A stretch of 64,000 bases of DNA, from the NCBI RefSeq assembly GCF_014838715.1, contig NZ_CP061947.1:496001-560000 (forward strand), given 5' to 3'. The translations under genes and the position numbers were made by a program. This document shows, piece after piece, positions 18,248 through 26,410 of this stretch. Position 1 is the first letter of the stretch, and each line of letters opens with the position of its first letter. The notes below the pieces were generated by a model. That model was given only the letters and a program-made list of their open reading frames with translations, was not told the DNA's origin and did no database searches. This DNA comes from Algoriphagus sp. Y33. Lineage in GTDB: Bacteria; Bacteroidota; Bacteroidia; Cytophagales; Cyclobacteriaceae.

Positions 18248-18617
18248 ATGAAAAAAAGTTAAAATTATATATTGGACAACAGCAAATATATTTTCCTTAT
18301 TCATGGTATTAGGGGCTATTCCTGATATTTTAATGATTGACGAAGCAAAGGAAGTTGCAAAACATTTAGGCTACCCTTTATATCTATTGCCATTTCTAGG
18401 TGTTGCAAAAACTTTAGGTGCAATCACAATCGTGATACCAAAATTTGACAGACTAAAAGAATGGGCTTATGCAGGTTTGAGTATAAATCTAATAGGGGCA
18501 ATCTATTCAATAATCCAAACAGATGGTTTTGGTTCAGATATTATTATTCCTTCTATTGGTGTTTTATTTCTCACGGTTTCTTACATTTTTTGGGTTAGGT
18601 CTAAGACAATTAAATAA
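18248..18617 (+). pseudogene. DoxX-like membrane protein gene, frameshifted in an A7 run
   Basis: The C-terminal 104 residues read in one frame from 18303 (MVLGAIPDILM, PLYLLPFLGVAKTLGAITIV) and form three or four membrane helices of a small DoxX-like protein. The expected N terminus, MKKVKIIYWTTANIFSLF, starts at the ATG at 18248 but is one base out of frame. The A run after the ATG has seven A's where six would restore the frame. So either an internal start is used or the gene is off. Relatives are about 120 residues long. Function unknown. Confidence 0.65.
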
Positions 18618-18655
18618 AGTGAAACTAAATTAAACTGACTAAAAACAAATAAATT

Positions 18656-19276
18656 ATGAGCAAAGTAATCTTTGACAGCGGAATATCACTTGACGGTTTT
18701 TTCGCAGGAGACAACAGAGGGCCAAGTAATCCAATGGGTGGAGTTTCAGGAAAAATCCATATGTGGACACTTAATCAAAAGGCGTTTTGGGAATATTTAG
18801 GAATGGAAGGTGGCAAAGAAGATAATTTTGAAGGTCAACTTATTAGAGATGTAAATGCAAGAACAGGAGCATTTATTATGGGAAAACGAATGTTTGAAGA
18901 AGGGGAAGCAAGTTGGCCAGAAGACTTGTATAAAGCAGACGTTTATGTATTGACACACGAAAAGCGCGAACCTTGGGTTCAGAAAGGGAAGACAATATTT
19001 TACTACATTAATGACGGAATAGAAAGTGCCTTAGAAAAAGCAAGACAATCGGCAAAAGGAAAGGATATTAGAATACAGGGTGGAGCAAACACTATTCAAC
19101 AATTTTTAAATGCCGGACTTGTGGACGAATTTTTCATTCACATTGCTCCTGTTTTTTTAGGTGATGGTATTCGGCTCTTTGACGGCATTGACAAAGACAA
19201 GTATGACATCCAAATCGTAGAAGTGATACCGTCAGAATTGACAACACATTTAAGGTACAAATTGGCGAAGAAATGA
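18656..19276 (+). CDS. dihydrofolate-reductase-like (RibD C-terminal domain) protein
   Basis: 206 residues. It has the RibD_C / DHFR-like fold: ISLDGFFAGDNRG at the N terminus, GAFIMGKRMFEEGEASW, VYVLTHEKREPW, GGANTIQQFLNAGLVDEFFIHIAPVFLGDGIRLF and a final strand. The G-G-A-N-T-I-Q-Q cofactor loop is intact, so an NAD(P)H-dependent reductase is plausible, but the substrate is unknown. It sits 39 bp after the DoxX-like gene and 10 bp before a VOC gene, probably as one transcript. The set has low-GC composition and ends in an attC-like tail. Confidence 0.88.
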   Translation: MSKVIFDSGISLDGFFAGDNRGPSNPMGGVSGKIHMWTLNQKAFWEYLGMEGGKEDNFEGQLIRDVNARTGAFIMGKRMFEEGEASWPEDLYKADVYVLTHEKREPWVQKGKTIFYYINDGIESALEKARQSAKGKDIRIQGGANTIQQFLNAGLVDEFFIHIAPVFLGDGIRLFDGIDKDKYDIQIVEVIPSELTTHLRYKLAKK

Positions 19277-19286
19277 AATCAACCGT

Positions 19287-19712
19287 ATGACAGAAATAAA
19301 ACAAAATTTAGAGAACCAAAAAAATGGAGCAATAGAGTTATGTCATTTAATCATTTTGGCTAAAGACAAAATCAAAACGGCTGATTTTATTACAACTCTT
19401 TTAGACCTACCAAGAGCAATTCCTGCTGACGGCCCTGTACCTTATTTTTTCCGTTGTATTGAATTTGGAAATGATGTTACAATACTTATAACTGAATTCA
19501 AGGAACATCCAATTGGTTATTACGCTTTTAAAGTAACAAGCGACCATTTCGAAAAAATAGTTGAAAAAATGAAGAAAGAGAAAATGGACTTTTGGGCAGA
19601 CCCAAGAATGCAAAGGCCATTTGAAATCTATGAACAAGACGGGAATAAAGGCTTTTATGTGATTGACCCCTCCTGACACGGATTGGAAGTACTTTCAAAG
19701 AGTGACAAATAG
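19287..19712 (+). pseudogene. VOC-family gene with an in-frame TGA near the 3' end
   Basis: The frame 19287-19676 encodes 129 residues of a VOC protein (ELCHLIILAKDKIKTADFI, YFFRCIEFGNDVTILI, GYYAFKVTSDHFEKIVEKM, GFYVIDPS) and stops at TGA 19674-19676. Reading through gives H-G-L-E-V-L-S-K-S-D-K and a TAG at 19710-19712. This is the normal family ending DPSGHGLEVL, so the TGA replaces a glycine codon (GGA to TGA). The truncation removes a last strand that often carries a metal ligand, so the product may be inactive. The attC-like core begins 2 bp after the original TAG. Confidence 0.75.
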
Positions 19713-19714
19713 CA

Positions 19715-19770
19715 AACAAAGAACCGCCAACACACGCTTGGTGGCCACTGTAAGGAAGCCACTAAACCAT
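19715..19770 (+). repeat. attC-like gene tail C
   Basis: AACAAAGAACCGCCAACA (19715-19732) matches the other gene-tail cores and starts 2 bp after the ancestral stop of the VOC gene. It continues with ACGCTTGGTGGCCACTG, a short dyad. The remaining palindrome is not evident. The convergent erm-like gene ends 29 bp further on. Confidence 0.45.
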
Positions 19771-19798
19771 AAAATCCCTTCTCGAAAAAAAGCTTTCG

Positions 19799-20599
19799 CT
19801 ATGAAGGGTGGAACTTTTCGGGGATAATCTCCAACATTTCTAAAAAACAGTTTTTCCATTGACTTGCAGACAAACAAGCAGTTTGAGCATTAAGGTTTAT
19901 TCCGAACTTTTCCGAAATTGACCTGACCTGACTTTTTCTGAAAATTGATTTTAAAGCAGTTTTGACAGATAAGTCAGGCTGCTGTAACAGATAGGAGACA
20001 AAGGCTAAATATTTGACTTTAAGCACCAAATCAGAAGTCGACTGTTTTCTTTTAATGCTTAACAGAGCTGACTTGACAGTTGGTGGGGGCAGAAAGCTTT
20101 CAGGACTTACCTCATAAAGTAGTTTTAAATCAAAGAATGTATGATAGAAAACGGTATAGGGATTGTAAAGCTTGTTCGAAAATAACTTTTGTGCAGGCTC
20201 TAATTGAAGGACTATAGAACCTCCCTGGAAATTTTCAAGACTCTTAAACATCAGAATTTTGAAAATATCGGAAGTAATGCCATAAGGAATATTGGACACC
20301 ACTTTAAAGGGAGTTTTGGGAACCTCAAAATTTCTGAAATCACAACCGACAACTTTAACATTACGGGCATTAGAAAATAATTTCCGTAAATGTTCAACTA
20401 AAGCTGTGTCGTTTTCAATAGCTACAACATTGTTGGTGATTTTTAATAAATGAACAGTAAGAAACCCCTTGCCTGCTCCAATATCTAAAACCGTGTCCTG
20501 ACTATTTATATTTGCTTGTTTTATTGCATCTTCTATGAGCACTTTATCAATTGTAAAGTGCTGACCCGTGAAACGAACGGGCAATTTCTTTTTTGTCAT
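19799..20599 (-). CDS. erm: 23S rRNA (adenine-N6)-dimethyltransferase, Erm(F)-like
   Basis: 266 residues, the same length as Erm(F). From memory the N terminus MTKKKLPVRFTGQHFTIDK and the C terminus CFLEMLE-xx-PEKFHPS are those of Erm(F), with scattered substitutions between. Motif I is L-D-I-G-A-G-K-G-F-L-T for SAM binding. Motif IV is N-I-P-Y-G-I for the target adenine. Family members dimethylate A2058 (E. coli numbering) of 23S rRNA and block macrolides, lincosamides and streptogramin B. All catalytic motifs appear intact. The upstream 250 bp shows no leader peptide with translational-attenuation hairpins that I can identify. It lies on the opposite strand to the flanking accessory genes. 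Confidence 0.92.
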   Translation of the reverse strand: MTKKKLPVRFTGQHFTIDKVLIEDAIKQANINSQDTVLDIGAGKGFLTVHLLKITNNVVAIENDTALVEHLRKLFSNARNVKVVGCDFRNFEVPKTPFKVVSNIPYGITSDIFKILMFKSLENFQGGSIVLQLEPAQKLFSNKLYNPYTVFYHTFFDLKLLYEVSPESFLPPPTVKSALLSIKRKQSTSDLVLKVKYLAFVSYLLQQPDLSVKTALKSIFRKSQVRSISEKFGINLNAQTACLSASQWKNCFLEMLEIIPEKFHPS

Positions 20600-21547
20600 T
20601 AATTACTTCTTACAGGTGAATACTTGAATTCAAATCGTAGAGAAGTGAATAGACAGTATTACCCGACATAGTAACTACGACAAAGCAATGCCATCAAAAA
20701 AAAATGACAGCACAAGCAAAGCATAGACTGTTTGTCTTGACCTAAAAGATTGATCGGGATTTATTCAGGACTGCCTATCACTTAGATAGAAGTCCATAGT
20801 CTACAAAGACAAAACATAGCGATATTATTTTAAATTATACGACTGCAAATTTAATCACTTTACTTGATAAATTAACGAAAAAGAAGCGATTAAATTGGAA
20901 GGAAAACGATAGGGGTGTATTTTTTTGGAAATTTGTATGGAATTGAAAAGTAGATTATTACGAGCGAAAAAAACAATGACTCGCCAACATTGATTAAGCG
21001 TAATACGCTTATACTTGACCGTTGTGTGATTAGAACACAATCAAGGATTATTGATGCGTTGTAACAGATGAGAATATATCTTTCAGTGACGATTTTCAGG
21101 AATAGTTACTACACCCTTCAAAAGGGATGATTGATTATTATAATACATAATCGTAGTCAATAACAAGAGTAATGGTTTGGCAGGCTACAAGGAAGTAAAA
21201 TTCAATGCTGGAAATTGCAGCATAGACAATATGGAGTGGAAGAGTTTGGGGCAAGACTAACGTGCTGGACTAAAAAGCTGAGATGAAGAAGTGATGGGGG
21301 TTGAGAAGTCTTTTATTCTATTGAATAGATTATTTTGAGGATGAATAAAATTATGTTGGTTTCGGTAGGGTAGGAGGCGTTAAAGGGTTATAAGCTCAAC
21401 ACATTGTAATTGTATAAGTCGTTCCTTTGGTAAATATTTGATTTAGTGGTTATTGTGGATAGACACTGCAACAAAACATAAATCTCATCTCAGAAAAATT
21501 CGGAAACAAAAAAAAGAAAAATTTGCGCAACTAAATAATTGCATGGA
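20600..21547. other. long gene-free spacer
   Basis: About 950 bp of AT-rich sequence between the divergent erm-like and arsR-like genes. Only short random frames are present. It should hold the erm promoter on its left side. No repeat family seen elsewhere in the window is present. Confidence 0.4.
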
Positions 21548-21573
21548 TATTTGCAATCACTTAGTAGCAAATA
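21548..21573 (+). promoter_or_regulatory. candidate ArsR-type operator
   Basis: TATTTGC (21548-21554) and GCAAATA (21567-21573) form a perfect 7-bp inverted repeat with a 12-bp spacer, just 5 bp before the arsR-like ATG. A second overlapping dyad, ATTGCA-N8-TGCAAT, lies just upstream. The location and 12-bp-type spacing fit autoregulation by a winged-helix dimer. Confidence 0.5.
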
Positions 21574-21578
21574 ATTAA

Positions 21579-21908
21579 ATGATGGAAACAAGACGGGACG
21601 TTTTTCAAGCAATTGCTGACCCTACAAGAAGAGCTATCATCATGCTTTTAACTGTAGGCGCAATGACACCAAATGCACTTGCTGAGCATTTTAATTCAAG
21701 TAGACAAGCCGTTTCAAAGCATTTACAAATTCTGACAGAATGCGAAGTACTAAAGCAGGAGCAACAAGGTAGAGAAATTCACTATCACCTAAATGCCGAC
21801 AAAATGAAAGATATAGAAATATGGTTAGAACAATTTAGGCAATTGCTCGCCAAACGTTTTAACCAATTGGACACCGTTTTAGAACAATTAAAATCAAAAG
21901 GAAAATGA
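21579..21908 (+). CDS. ArsR/SmtB-type winged-helix repressor
   Basis: 109 residues. The fold is the ArsR HTH_5/HTH_20 type: [43 protein letters not shown] (recognition helix), then [17 protein letters not shown]. There are no metal-binding cysteines in the ELxVxDL-type site, so it belongs to the non-metal subgroup usually found next to SRPBCC (AHSA1-like) genes. It overlaps the SRPBCC-VOC gene by 4 bp and probably represses the whole 21.6-24.3 kb operon through the dyad in front of it. Confidence 0.93.
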   Translation: MMETRRDVFQAIADPTRRAIIMLLTVGAMTPNALAEHFNSSRQAVSKHLQILTECEVLKQEQQGREIHYHLNADKMKDIEIWLEQFRQLLAKRFNQLDTVLEQLKSKGK

Positions 21909-22882
21909 ATCCAAATTTAAAATTTGACTTTATAGTCAACAAAGAAAACAATACAGTAAATGTAAAGCGTGAGTTTGCCGCAAATCTTGAACTAGTTTGG
22001 GAAGCTTGGACAAATCCTGAAATTCTTGATCAATGGTGGGCTCCCAAACCCTACAAAACGAGAACCAAGTCAATGGATTTTAGAGAAGGGGGAATGTGGC
22101 TTTACGAAATGTTTAATACCGAAAGTAAAAACCAGAAAGAATGCCATTGGTGTAAAAATGATTACATCAAAATTGTGCATCAGTCTATGTTTTCGGGCTT
22201 AGATGCATTTTGTGATGAAAACGGAATTGTAAACCAAGAAATGCCAAGAACTCAATGGACAAATCTGTTTAATGAAAACGGAGAAAAAACCCTTGTAACC
22301 ATTACAGCCCAATATGATAGTCTTGCTGACTTAGAAAAGATTATTGAAATGGGTTTTAAAGAAGGCTTTACAATGGCTATGGAAAATCTAGACCAATACA
22401 TAGAAGCAAAATTCAAACTTCGCCAGGAAAACAAAACCAATAACAATGCAAGGGTTTGTACTTACTTAAATTTTGACGGAAAAACCGAAGAAGCATTTTT
22501 GTTTTACAAATCTGCTTTTAAAACAGAATTTATAGGAAAAGGCATCGAGCGATTTGAAGAAATTCCGCCAAGTGTCGAGCATCCGCCAATGCCGGAAGCA
22601 GTCAAGAAAATGGTATTGCACGTAGAACTTCCCATTCTTGGCGGGCATATTTTAATGGGGACAGATGCCCCAAAAGAAATGGGCTTTACACTTACAAAAG
22701 GCAATACTATGCACATTTGCCTCGAACCCGAATCTAGAGAAGAAGCAGAACGGCTGTTCACGGAGCTATCTGCTGGCGGAAATGTTACAATGCCATTGGC
22801 AGATATGTTTTTCGGTGCTTATTTCGGAGAATTTTCGGACAAATTTGGAATCAATTGGATGATTAACTATCACAGCAAATAA
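21905..22882 (+). CDS. SRPBCC (AHSA1-like) domain fused to a VOC domain
   Basis: 325 residues. Residues 1-165 form an activator-of-Hsp90-like SRPBCC domain ([58 protein letters not shown]). Residues 180-325 form a PhnB-like VOC domain ([26 protein letters not shown] to [16 protein letters not shown]). Both parts bind small hydrophobic molecules in their families, and fusions of this kind may sequester or modify a ligand. The substrate is unknown. Translation is coupled to the repressor gene (ATGA overlap). The two-domain fusion is intact. Confidence 0.9.
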   Translation: MNPNLKFDFIVNKENNTVNVKREFAANLELVWEAWTNPEILDQWWAPKPYKTRTKSMDFREGGMWLYEMFNTESKNQKECHWCKNDYIKIVHQSMFSGLDAFCDENGIVNQEMPRTQWTNLFNENGEKTLVTITAQYDSLADLEKIIEMGFKEGFTMAMENLDQYIEAKFKLRQENKTNNNARVCTYLNFDGKTEEAFLFYKSAFKTEFIGKGIERFEEIPPSVEHPPMPEAVKKMVLHVELPILGGHILMGTDAPKEMGFTLTKGNTMHICLEPESREEAERLFTELSAGGNVTMPLADMFFGAYFGEFSDKFGINWMINYHSK

Positions 22883-22890
22883 ATTTGGAA

Positions 22891-23517
22891 ATGCTACCTT
22901 ACATCGTCATTGGATTAAGCTCATTATCCTTACTTAGTTTAATTGTATTGCATTTCGTTAGTCCAAATTTTAAACCCAGCTGGCGAATGATAAGCGAATA
23001 CGCTTTAGGAAATCACAAATGGCTCATCATCTTATTTTTTATTTGCTGGGGCCTGGCATTCATGCTACTCACTATTCCTCTTTGGACAGAAGTAAGTAGT
23101 ATTTGGGCAAAAATTGGTGTTGTATTGGTTTTTATTTGAGGCATAGGAGTGTTTATGGGCGGCTTGTTCGACATAAAACATAAACACCACGGACGGGCAT
23201 TTATACTTGGCATTCCCACGCTTCCCATTGGTGCATTGCTTATTTGCTATCATCTACTTTCGTTTGAAAAATGGCAAATTCATAAAATACCTTTAGAATG
23301 GTCGACCCATAGCCTTTGGGTTAGTGTATTGCTAATGGCTGCAAGTATGATACTCTTAATGACAGGATACAAAAAAACTGGCTTGCCAATGGGATCAGGT
23401 ATTGAGCCACCAAGCGAGTTACCAAAAGGAGTTATTGGCATAAATGGATATTTTAATAGAATACTTGTCATATGCTATCTAATTTGGCTAATAATTATGG
23501 CGAATATTCTAAATTAA
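22891..23517 (+). pseudogene. DUF998-like membrane protein gene with in-frame TGA
   Basis: One frame from the ATG at 22891 to the TAA at 23517 encodes about 208 residues with six hydrophobic segments typical of DUF998 membrane proteins (SEYALGNHKWLIILFFICWGLAF, GGLFDIKHKHHGRAFILG). It is interrupted once, by TGA at 23137-23139, between V-F-I and G-I-G-V-F. Both halves are otherwise well preserved, so the lesion is young or a sequencing error. Function unknown. It belongs to the ArsR-headed operon. Confidence 0.7.
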
Positions 23518-23531
23518 GAATTTAAATAAAT

Positions 23532-23909
23532 ATGAAAAAGAAAGTCTTAAACGTACTGTCCATAATTTTTGGACTTTTACTCATCAATGGCGGGCTAGAC
23601 AAATTTCTGCATTATATGCCTGTACCAGAAGATTTGCCAGCGGCATTACAAGCCGACAATTTAGCATTTATGGAAATAGAATGGTTAATGCCATTAGTAG
23701 GGTTTGCAGAGCTTTTAGGCGGTATATTAATTCTTTTCCCAAAAACAAGAGCGTTGGGTGCTTTAGTAGTTTTCCCAGTAATGATTGGCGTTTTACTCAC
23801 ACATTTTTTTGTAGCTCCAGAAGGGTTGGTTATTGCGTTGATAATTTGGGCAATTTTACTTTGGATAATTTTTGAAAATAGAAGCAAATACTTGAAATTA
23901 TTAGAATAA
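23532..23909 (+). CDS. DoxX-family membrane protein
   Basis: 125 residues with four membrane helices. The pattern is DoxX/DoxX-like: VLSIIFGLLLINGGLDKFLHYMP near the N terminus, MPLVGFAELLGGILILFPKTRALGALVV in the middle, then VMIGVLLTHFFVAPEG. DoxX-like proteins are small membrane proteins of uncertain role, sometimes linked to oxidative stress or quinone metabolism. It lies 14 bp after the DUF998-like gene and 48 bp before the VOC gene, inside the ArsR-headed cluster. Confidence 0.85.
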   Translation: MKKKVLNVLSIIFGLLLINGGLDKFLHYMPVPEDLPAALQADNLAFMEIEWLMPLVGFAELLGGILILFPKTRALGALVVFPVMIGVLLTHFFVAPEGLVIALIIWAILLWIIFENRSKYLKLLE

Positions 23910-23957
23910 ACAACCAACTCAATAACTTAATTTTTAAATTAACTAATTGAAATAATT

Positions 23958-24347
23958 ATGCTAACAAAAGTTATTAAAATCACCATTTTGGTGAATGACT
24001 TAGAAGAAGCTAAAAACTTTTATGTGAACAAGTTAGGTTTTAGTGCGGTTAGTGATATGGTTTTCTCTGCTGAATGGCGTTACCTGACAGTAGCACCTAA
24101 AAAAGACAATGCAACTGTATTCGAAGTACTCAAAGCCGAAACGCCCGAACAAAAAAAGCAAGTAGGAAAACAAGCAGGTGGGCAAGTTCTCGTAATGTTT
24201 GAATCTGATAATATAATTGACGATTTTAACAGAATGAAAGCGAAAGGAATCGTTTTTAATGGAGAACCAGCGGAAGTGCCAGAAGGCAAAGGTGTAGGAT
24301 TTAAAGATTTGTATGGAAACCAATTTGACATCTATCAACCCGATTAA
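23958..24347 (+). CDS. VOC family protein (glyoxalase-like)
   Basis: 129 residues, a complete VOC module: KITILVNDLEEAKNFYVNKLGFSAVSDM, then RYLTVAPK, then FNRMKAKGIVFNGEPAEVPEGKGVGFKDLYGNQFDIYQPD. The D-L-Y-G-N-Q-F-D-I ending is typical of dioxygenase or resistance-like VOC members. The ligand is unknown. It is the last gene of the accessory operon. The best-preserved attC-like palindrome of the window starts 44 bp after its stop. Confidence 0.9.
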   Translation: MLTKVIKITILVNDLEEAKNFYVNKLGFSAVSDMVFSAEWRYLTVAPKKDNATVFEVLKAETPEQKKQVGKQAGGQVLVMFESDNIIDDFNRMKAKGIVFNGEPAEVPEGKGVGFKDLYGNQFDIYQPD

Positions 24348-24390
24348 ATTTTACTCTATACCAACAATAGTATTTTCTGACTGAGAAAAG

Positions 24391-24518
24391 AACAACGAAG
24401 CGCCAACAGCACCTACCCAAAAGTTGCGATTCAGTGGTTAAGTCAAACTTTATGCTTCTATCAAAGTTTGTGCTCGCTTGACAATGTGTCTTCGAAATCG
24501 CCATCATCGGGTAGGCGC
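24391..24518 (+). repeat. attC-like gene tail B (complete bulged palindrome)
   Basis: The core AACAACGAAGCGCCAACA (24391-24408) opens a nested inverted repeat. GCG (24400) pairs with CGC (24518). CCTACCC (24412-24418) pairs with GGGTAGG (24509-24515). GCGATT (24426-24431) pairs with AATCGC (24496-24501). GTCAA (24442-24446) pairs with TTGAC (24478-24482). CAAACTTT (24444-24451) pairs with AAAGTTTG (24463-24470). Unpaired bulges separate the arms. This is the architecture of large integron attC/VCR sites, although the outer R' box is not a clean GTTRRRY. Confidence 0.6.
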
Positions 24519-25351
24519 AAACCGGTGTGTGACTTGAATCTACCTCAAAAGTAGGTCGAATGCTTTTAAATAGATGGAGGACTAGTGAGAATTCAATAGC
24601 CAAGCCCGTCCGATAGTCCCGAAGTTTGGGGAGAGCATCTATCAATTAAACATAGCGAATCACAGATTCCAAATAAATAAAATTACTACATCTGTAACCA
24701 CCTTGCACTGCATCTAGTGGGAAATCAGATGTACTGCGCCTAAGGAAAAATAGAAACATCGATTCCTGCAGGTGAGTACTGATGAAGCTGATTTGCCGAG
24801 GTGGAGAACAACGACAGTAACCAAGCACAACAAAAACTATAATCCTATACCTACCCAATTCCACCACCGTCCGTCCCCAAATCCCGGCAATTTCCCGGCT
24901 ATTCAGCCTAAAATCTGGGGATATTTCCAGATTCCTGTCATTTTCTGGAAAAATCCCCTAGGATCGACTGTTAAGAAACTGCCCGCCACAGCAAGCAGTG
25001 GTAAGGCTGTACACTTCTAACTTCATGACTAATTATTGACGGCTTAACCATTTTGAATGGTGGAGGAAGAATTTTTACCGTAGATGATTTTTTTACCTCT
25101 GAATTCCTCACAAAGGTAGCTCTGGGTTCGGTGCGCCCATGAGCTTCCGGCATAAAGCCGCTTACTCCGCTGCGCTATTTATTCCTTTTCCTCATGGTCT
25201 TATCTCTCCCAAGACCTGAGCGGGTGTCCTAATTCATTGTTCACCAAAACGAAAAGAAATCGAGGATGATGCGAGCGACAAAGAAGATATGATTATCCAC
25301 CATGCGAGATTCCATGTGGACAATGAAAAACAATTATGAACACATGAAATT
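24519..25351. other. gene-free region between accessory operon and radC-like gene
   Basis: About 830 bp with only short frames. No transposase or known repeat was recognised. GGTCTT-N9-AAGACC near 25178-25198 is a weak hairpin. The right 100 bp may be the 3' end of a lost gene upstream of radC, since a short frame runs up to AATTATGAA. Confidence 0.35.
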
Positions 25352-25825
25352 ATGGATGCTTTAGAAGGAAAAATTGATTTATTTGAAGTGGCTGAGATCA
25401 AGCTTAGCTATAGTGCCAGGATTAAAACGTCCTTACGCCCAAAGGTGGCGAGTTCAAGGCAGGTCTATGACGTGTTTTTCCAAGCCTGGGAAGATGACAG
25501 AATCGAATTTGTTGAAGATTTTAAGGGAATGCTGCTTTCCAGAGCCAATAGGGTGCTCGGGATCGTAAGCATCAGTTCAGGCGGAGCAGCAGGGACTGTG
25601 GTGGATGTAAAGCTGGTTTTTGCTGCAGCAATAAAAGCCAATGCAAGCTCTGTGACACTGGCCCATAACCATCCTTCCGGAAATCTGATGCCTTCAGAAC
25701 AGGACAAGCGGTTGAAGACCAAACGGGCTAAGGAAGCAGGAAAGATCCTGGATATCCCGGTATTGGACCATCTGATAATGACAGTCGAAGGGTATTGTTC
25801 CTTTGCGGACGATTGGGAGCTTTAG
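25352..25825 (+). CDS. radC: RadC-like JAB/MPN-domain protein (mobile-element type)
   Basis: 157 residues. The C-terminal 120 residues form a RadC (DUF2466) JAMM domain with the metal motif H-N-H-P-S-G-x5-S-x-x-D and the ending VLDHLIMTVEGYCSFADDWEL. The N-terminal helix-hairpin-helix of housekeeping RadC is missing, which is usual for the short form carried by plasmids and conjugative elements. Its biochemical role is unknown. The 3' part and the following 85 noncoding bases are repeated at 34136-34458. Confidence 0.85.
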   Translation: MDALEGKIDLFEVAEIKLSYSARIKTSLRPKVASSRQVYDVFFQAWEDDRIEFVEDFKGMLLSRANRVLGIVSISSGGAAGTVVDVKLVFAAAIKANASSVTLAHNHPSGNLMPSEQDKRLKTKRAKEAGKILDIPVLDHLIMTVEGYCSFADDWEL

Positions 25826-25910
25826 GGCTCTTCACTTATTAAATCAAACCTGTTAATAAGTTGAATCTAGGCTGCTATAATTCTCAAATTCAGGTTTGGA
25901 AAGAGCAGTT
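25826..25910 (+). repeat. 85-bp tail repeat after radC, copy 1
   Basis: The sequence after the radC stop, up to GGTTTGGAAAGAGCAGTT, is nearly identical to 34374-34458 (two mismatches seen near the start). In both places an FtsX-type permease fragment begins at the very next bases, but from different parts of that protein. Confidence 0.8.
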
Positions 25911-25911
25911 C

Positions 25912-26170
25912 TACCTCTGTGTCCAGTATCCTTTACCTATTTGCGGCGGATTACCTCAAATTGGTGGCAGTGGTGCTGACGATAGCATCTCCCATAGCCT
26001 GGTTTGGCATGAATAGCTGGCTGAATGATTTTGCATATAAGATTTCACTCCAATGGTGGATGTTTCTTGTTGCGGGTCTGATCGCTGCTATGGTAGCGAT
26101 GGCGACAGTTAGTGTAAGGGTGATTTGGGCAGCCCAACTCAATCCTGTCAAATCACTCCGCTCGGAGTAA
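25912..26170 (+). pseudogene. 3' fragment of a MacB/FtsX-type ABC permease gene
   Basis: About 85 codons ending in a proper stop encode the last two membrane helices and the conserved end of a Bacteroidota MacB-like permease: T-S-V-S-S-I-L-Y-L-F-A-A-D-Y-L-K, ASPIAWFGMNSWLNDFAYKI, and the final NPVKSLRSE. A full gene encodes about 800 residues, so roughly 90 percent is missing. The fragment begins exactly at the end of the radC tail repeat, which marks the recombination point. Confidence 0.8.
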
Positions 26171-26410
26171 AGGGCCCATTTCTTTCGAAATGCTTCAAAA
26201 CCACTTGCCACTACCTTTTTAGAAATAGATTTTCACTTTTCTGAACATCCCCGGATTAGCTATCGGGGAGTAGCTTTCGAATTTTGCTACGCTATCGATC
26301 TTGTACAGTAGTGGATATTTATAGACTGATTACCCATGAAAAACCAAATCTAGCGGTAGATCGGTCTGATGTATTTAATTTACTAGGGCAGATGCCTAAC
26401 TCTCTATCAC

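Noticed and set aside
19287..23517. Two in-frame TGA codons at apparent glycine or similar positions, suggesting UGA recoding (as glycine in SR1/Gracilibacteria)
   Set aside because: Other genes in the window end normally at TGA, including those beside these genes. Only two sites are involved. Nonsense mutation or sequencing error is simpler.
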